DNA of 8,465 nt, taken from contig CAKUJL010000051.1 of NCBI GenBank assembly GCA_934661715.1, positions 1-8,465 of the forward strand, written 5' to 3'. The notes below the pieces were generated by a model that was not told where the DNA came from, ran no database searches, and saw nothing but the letters and a program-made list of their open reading frames with translations. This document shows, one piece after another, positions 5,626 through 8,465 of this stretch. The position numbers and the translations under genes were made by a program. Origin of the DNA: an uncultured Oscillospiraceae bacterium (GTDB taxonomy: Bacteria > Bacillota > Clostridia > Oscillospirales > Oscillospiraceae). The first letter of the stretch is position 1, and every line of letters starts with the position of its first letter.

Positions 5626-7317
5626 ATGGCAAAGGGAACAATGTACGTCGACGGCATCTGCGTGCCGTTTGACGGAGAAAAGAACGTCCTCGCGGTCATC
5701 CGCAAGGCCGGTATCGACATGCCGACGTTCTGCTATTACTCCGAGCTTTCTACCTTCGGCGCATGTCGTATGTGCGTGGTAGAAAACGAACAGACCGGCA
5801 AAATCGACGCGTCCTGCTCCACAGAGCCGCGCGACGGTCTGCGCATCCGCACCAACACCGAGCGGCTTCTCAAACACCGCCGGATGATCCTTTCGCTGAT
5901 GCTTTCGTCCCACTGCCGCAGCTGCACCACCTGCGAACAGAGCGGCAACTGCCGTCTGCAGGATCTGGCGCTCCGCTTCGGCGTGACGAACATCCCGTTC
6001 GAAGACACCCGTCCGCACTATGAACTGGACACCACGAGCCCCGCGATTGTCCGCGACCCCGGCAAGTGCGTCCTCTGCGGCGACTGCGTGCGCGTCTGCG
6101 ACGAGCTTCAGGGCATGAGCATCCTGAACTTCGCCCACCGCGGCAGCAACGTCCAGGTCATGCCGGCGTTCGACCGCCCGATGAGCATGACCAAGTGCGT
6201 CACCTGCGGCCAGTGCGCGGCTGTCTGCCCGACCGGCGCCATCACCATCCGCAACCAGATCAACGACGCGTGGAAGGCGCTGCATGATCCGGAACTGAAG
6301 GTCATCGTTCAGATCGCTCCCGCCGTCCGCGTTGCTCTCGGCGAAGCGTTCGGTCTGGCTCCCGGCGTCAACGTCCTTGACAAGATGGTCGCGGCGCTGA
6401 AGCTCATGGGCGCAGACGAGGTCTATGACACCACGTTCGCAGCCGATATGACCGTCATCGAAGAGACGGCCGAATTCCTCGAGAGACTCGAGAAGGGTGG
6501 CCCGTTCCCAATGTTCACGAGCTGCTGCCCGGCGTGGATCAAGTATCTGGAGAAGGAAGATCCCAAGTACTTGAAGCACATCTCGACCTGCAAGTCCCCG
6601 ATGCAGATGTTCTCCGCCCTCCTGCGTGCGCAGCAGAAGCCGGAAGACAAGAAGCTGTATCACATTGCGATCATGCCCTGCACGGCCAAGAAGATGGAAG
6701 CCGGCAGAGCCGAGTTCAAGCACGGCGATCAGCCCGACGTCGACCTCGTGCTCACCACGCAGGAACTGATCCGCATGATCAAGGAAGCGGGCATCCGCTT
6801 CAACGAGCTACCCGATGAGGCGCCCGATATGCCGTTCGGTCTCGGCACCGGCGCAGGCGTTATTTTCGGAACCACCGGCGGTGTGGCAGAGGCTGTCGTC
6901 CGCCGTGTGATGGAGAGCGAGTCCCGCAATACGCTGCAGGCCATCGCTTATTCCGGCGTCCGCGGCATGGAAGGCGTTCGCGCAGTCGAGCTGCCTGTCG
7001 GCGAGAAGACCATCCGTGTCGGCGTTGTTCATGGCCTGAAGAATGCCAGAACGCTGATTGCGAAGATGGAAGCCGGCGAAGCGCACTTCGATCTCGTCGA
7101 GGTCATGACCTGCACCACCGGCTGTGTCGGCGGCGCTGGCCAGCCCATCGGCAAACGCGAGCAGAAGGTCGCCCGTGCAGAAGGTCTGTACGAAGCCGAC
7201 CGCAAGACGCTCATCAAATCCTCGCAGCACAACCCGATTCTCAAGGCTGTCTACGAGAAGCTCCCGCCCGAGCGTGCCCACGAGTTGCTGCACGTCCACT
7301 ATCCGCAGCCGGAATAA
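5626..7317 (+). CDS. hydA: [FeFe]-hydrogenase catalytic subunit A
   Basis: This 563-residue subunit makes or oxidises H2 at the H-cluster. Its domains in order are: a plant-type [2Fe-2S] ferredoxin (Cys36, Cys47, Cys50, Cys64); a His-Cys [4Fe-4S] site (His96, Cys100, Cys103, Cys109); two [4Fe-4S] motifs (Cys148/151/154/158 and Cys191/194/197/201); the catalytic domain with L1 TSCCPAW (298-304), L2 MPCTAKKME (350-358) and L3 EVMTCTTGCVGGAGQP (492-507); and a C-terminal small-subunit-like tail. H-cluster ligands should be Cys301, Cys352, Cys496 and Cys500; Cys300 and Glu358 match known proton-relay residues, and Met350, Lys355 and Met494 match pocket residues of Clostridium CpI. It lacks the extra C-terminal [2Fe-2S] domain of T. 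maritima HydA. The start is set by AAGGAGGAGGG (5607-5617), 4 nt after hydB. Maturases HydE, HydF and HydG must be encoded elsewhere. Confidence 0.97.
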   Translation: MAKGTMYVDGICVPFDGEKNVLAVIRKAGIDMPTFCYYSELSTFGACRMCVVENEQTGKIDASCSTEPRDGLRIRTNTERLLKHRRMILSLMLSSHCRSCTTCEQSGNCRLQDLALRFGVTNIPFEDTRPHYELDTTSPAIVRDPGKCVLCGDCVRVCDELQGMSILNFAHRGSNVQVMPAFDRPMSMTKCVTCGQCAAVCPTGAITIRNQINDAWKALHDPELKVIVQIAPAVRVALGEAFGLAPGVNVLDKMVAALKLMGADEVYDTTFAADMTVIEETAEFLERLEKGGPFPMFTSCCPAWIKYLEKEDPKYLKHISTCKSPMQMFSALLRAQQKPEDKKLYHIAIMPCTAKKMEAGRAEFKHGDQPDVDLVLTTQELIRMIKEAGIRFNELPDEAPDMPFGLGTGAGVIFGTTGGVAEAVVRRVMESESRNTLQAIAYSGVRGMEGVRAVELPVGEKTIRVGVVHGLKNARTLIAKMEAGEAHFDLVEVMTCTTGCVGGAGQPIGKREQKVARAEGLYEADRKTLIKSSQHNPILKAVYEKLPPERAHELLHVHYPQPE

Positions 7318-7334
7318 TCATTCCGTTCCATTTT

Positions 7335-7369
7335 CCTATCCGGGAAAGGCTTTGCCTTTCCCGGATAGG
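7335..7369. repeat. Perfect 16-bp palindromic hairpin
   Basis: CCTATCCGGGAAAGGC (7335-7350) pairs without mismatch with 7354-7369 around a TTT loop. It lies 18 bp past the hydA stop, where a terminator would be expected, but the next bases are GGGTTGCAG and neither strand has a T run. It may protect the 3' end of the mRNA, or act as a repeat element rather than a classical terminator. Confidence 0.7.
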
Positions 7370-7391
7370 GGGTTGCAGCCCGACTGCGCGC

Positions 7392-7420
7392 AGAATTTTG
7401 TCCCGTTGGGACAAAATTCT
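7392..7420. repeat. Perfect 13-bp palindromic hairpin
   Basis: AGAATTTTGTCCC (7392-7404) pairs perfectly with 7408-7420 around a GTT loop. The stem is AT-rich at the base and GC-rich at the tip. The following bases, ACACTTG, give no terminator T run. Confidence 0.7.
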
Positions 7421-7451
7421 ACACTTGCGGTCTGATAGGAATTTTTCCGGT

Positions 7452-7509
7452 CGGCGGAGCCGCCGGATAAAATGGATTTCCATTTTCTTTTGCGCCTGCG
7501 GGCGCAAAA
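7452..7509. repeat. Three adjacent hairpins, including a weak terminator candidate
   Basis: Three stems follow with almost no spacing: CGGCG/CGCCG (7452-7456 with 7461-7465), AAAATGG/CCATTTT (7469-7475 with 7480-7486) and TTTTGCGCC/GGCGCAAAA (7488-7496 with 7501-7509, loop TGCG). The middle stem ends in CCATTTTCTTTT and could act as a weak + strand terminator for hydCBA, but it has only two G-C pairs. No better terminator for the operon is seen. Confidence 0.55.
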
Positions 7510-7510
7510 C

Positions 7511-7547
7511 TCTGCGAGGCTGGGGTGCGGAGTCTGCGAGGCTGGGG
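7511..7547. repeat. 15-bp direct repeat, two copies
   Basis: TCTGCGAGGCTGGGG occurs exactly at 7511-7525 and again at 7533-7547, a period of 22 bp with a 7-bp spacer (TGCGGAG). Two copies could arise from slippage, or could be the binding half-sites of a protein. They lie about 75-110 bp before the surE promoter. Confidence 0.7.
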
Positions 7548-7549
7548 AC

Positions 7550-7568
7550 GGATAGCGCGTGGCTATCC
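7550..7568. repeat. Short hairpin before surE
   Basis: GGATAGC (7550-7556) pairs with GCTATCC (7562-7568) around a 5-nt loop and is followed by TTATTATG. It is the last of the run of hairpins in this gap. It is too weak to call a terminator with confidence. From 7569 to 7620 I see only AT-rich sequence. Confidence 0.45.
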
Positions 7569-7620
7569 TTATTATGTAAAGTTTTTTGAAATTTTCGGTG
7601 CTTTTTGTCGAAATTGCGGC

Positions 7621-7649
7621 TTGTTCCGGGTATTGGGGTGTGATAAGAT
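7621..7649 (+). promoter_or_regulatory. Candidate extended -10 promoter of surE
   Basis: The -10 box TAAGAT (7644-7649) is preceded by TG at 7641-7642, and a weak -35 box TTGTTC (7621-7626) stands 17 bp upstream. Transcription would start near 7656, giving a leader of under 20 nt. The geometry is the same as in the aminotransferase promoter. Confidence 0.5.
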
Positions 7650-7672
7650 AGGCGGAACAAAGGAGTGTTGAT

Positions 7673-8410
7673 ATGAAAGAAAAGCTGAAGATTCTGATTG
7701 CGAACGACGATGGCATCCGGTCGGAGGGTATTGCGCGGCTGGCGAAGATGGCGTCGGAATTCGGCGATGTCTGGGTCGCTGCGCCGGAGAGCCAGTGCAG
7801 CGGCATGTCCGTGCGGCTGACGATCTCGCCGAAGGCCGAAATGGCCGTGTTCCGGTATGACTTCCCCGTGGAAGTACAGGCCGCGTGGAGTGTCGACGGG
7901 ACGCCCGCCGACTGCGTGAAGGTCGCGCTGTGTTCGCTTCTTCCCTTCCGGCCCGACGTCGTTCTCTCCGGCATCAACGACGGCATGAACGCGGGGTTAG
8001 ATGTCTGCTATTCCGGCACCGTCGGCGCGGCGACTGAGGCGGCCATGCACGGTGTGCCCGCCATCGCGTTTTCCATGCGCGACGACAAGTCCTTCGACGT
8101 GACGGAAAGCTACCTTCCCGCGATTCTCGAGGAGCTTCTGGAAAAACCCCTTCCCGCGGGCGAGCTTTGGAACGTGAACTTCCCCACCTGTGCGTTAGGT
8201 GATTGCCGCGGCATTCTCCGTGACCGCTTCCCGGAGAAAAAGTCGTACTACGAAAACTTCTATCACTGCGTCCGGGAAGATGGCGGCGTGCAGTATCTCT
8301 CGCCGGTCGCCAAAATTCTCACCCACGACGAGGTCACCGAGGGAAGCGACCTGCACGCGATTTTGAACAATTACATCGCCGTCGGTGCGGTTCGCTGTGC
8401 GGCATACTGA
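7673..8410 (+). CDS. surE: 5'/3'-nucleotidase SurE
   Basis: This 245-residue cytosolic enzyme is a metal-dependent phosphatase that removes phosphate from nucleoside 5'- and 3'-monophosphates; some members also act on short polyphosphate. The SurE signature is complete: NDDGIRSEGI (11-20) with metal ligands Asp12 and Asp13, APESQCSGMSVRLT (37-50) with Ser43, VDGTPADCV (74-82), SGINDGMNAG with metal ligand Asn102, YSGTVGAATEAAMHGVPAIAFS, and WNVNFP further on. The usual SGINxGxN segment has Asp at the variable position. The length is normal for the family. The ATG at 7673 follows AAAGGAG (7659-7665) with 7-nt spacing. In many bacteria surE sits beside pcm or stress genes, but here it stands alone behind its own promoter and no partner is visible before the window ends. 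Confidence 0.96.
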   Translation: MKEKLKILIANDDGIRSEGIARLAKMASEFGDVWVAAPESQCSGMSVRLTISPKAEMAVFRYDFPVEVQAAWSVDGTPADCVKVALCSLLPFRPDVVLSGINDGMNAGLDVCYSGTVGAATEAAMHGVPAIAFSMRDDKSFDVTESYLPAILEELLEKPLPAGELWNVNFPTCALGDCRGILRDRFPEKKSYYENFYHCVREDGGVQYLSPVAKILTHDEVTEGSDLHAILNNYIAVGAVRCAAY

Positions 8411-8465
8411 CACCTGTCTTTTTAACACGGACAAGTTGGTGAATAACGTAAAATTCCGGTGAAAT
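8411..8465. other. Intergenic end of window, nothing identified
   Basis: These 55 bases after surE contain a short T run (8418-8423) without a convincing stem before it, and an AT-rich end. No gene start, terminator or promoter can be supported. Confidence 0.4.

Noticed and set aside
1563..7299. Long minus-strand reading frames opposite the genes (511, 724, 389 and 163 codons)
   Set aside because: They lie opposite clearly homologous genes, have low-complexity Ala, Arg, Asp and Val-rich translations, no recognisable motif and no ribosome site. This is a normal by-product of GC-rich codon use.
7335..7369. Classical terminator for hydCBA
   Set aside because: The stem is excellent, but GGGTTGCAG follows and no T run is present on either strand, so it is listed as a repeat.
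7511..7547. Minimal CRISPR array
   Set aside because: There are only two 15-bp copies with a 7-bp spacer, far below CRISPR repeat and spacer sizes, and no cas gene is present.
7398..7589. 63-codon + strand frame in the gap after hydA
   Set aside because: Its codons are made up of the hairpin arms and repeats, and no ribosome site precedes it.

Overview
The window reads as chromosomal DNA from an anaerobic, fairly GC-rich Clostridia-type Firmicute, most likely a gut Oscillospirales or a relative. This is an inference from the anaerobic hydrogenase operon, the strong AAGGAGG-type ribosome sites, the extended -10 promoters, the AT-rich intergenic gaps between GC-rich genes and the compact palindromic intergenic repeats. 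No rRNA, tRNA, CRISPR, transposase or phage gene is visible. All six genes lie on the + strand.

Layout. (1) 4-1335 encodes a sodium-dependent NSS-family transporter with about 11 membrane segments. It is followed by a 102-bp nested palindromic element and a strong intrinsic terminator. (2) A well-formed extended -10 promoter at 1541-1569 drives a single PLP-dependent class I aminotransferase (1608-2777), closed by a 15-bp-stem terminator. (3) A 375-bp AT-rich to structured region (2878-3252) holds the likely promoter and a long 5' leader containing a terminator-like 16-bp stem. (4) A three-gene operon, hydC-hydB-hydA (3253-7317), encodes a trimeric NAD(H)-linked [FeFe]-hydrogenase of the electron-bifurcating type. 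hydC and hydB overlap by ATGA, and hydB and hydA are 4 nt apart. (5) A 355-bp gap (7318-7672) is packed with consecutive hairpins and one 15-bp direct repeat, and ends with a promoter. (6) 7673-8410 encodes the nucleotidase SurE. The last 55 bases hold nothing I can call.

How the genes work together. HydC and HydB form the NADH/FMN-binding electron-transfer arm, related to complex I NuoE and NuoF, and HydA carries the H-cluster. Together they reoxidise NADH, probably with reduced ferredoxin, by releasing H2, or run in reverse. This is a central redox valve in fermenters. Transporter and aminotransferase could both serve amino-acid uptake and use, but a terminator and a separate promoter lie between them, so they are not one simple operon. 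The hydrogenase maturation genes hydE, hydF and hydG, which are needed to build the H-cluster, are not in the window.

No clearly new protein system is present. The parts most worth a second look are non-coding: the attenuator-like leader before the hydrogenase operon and the hairpin array after it. The proteins show a few unusual residues at functional positions in the transporter and in hydrogenase motif L3.
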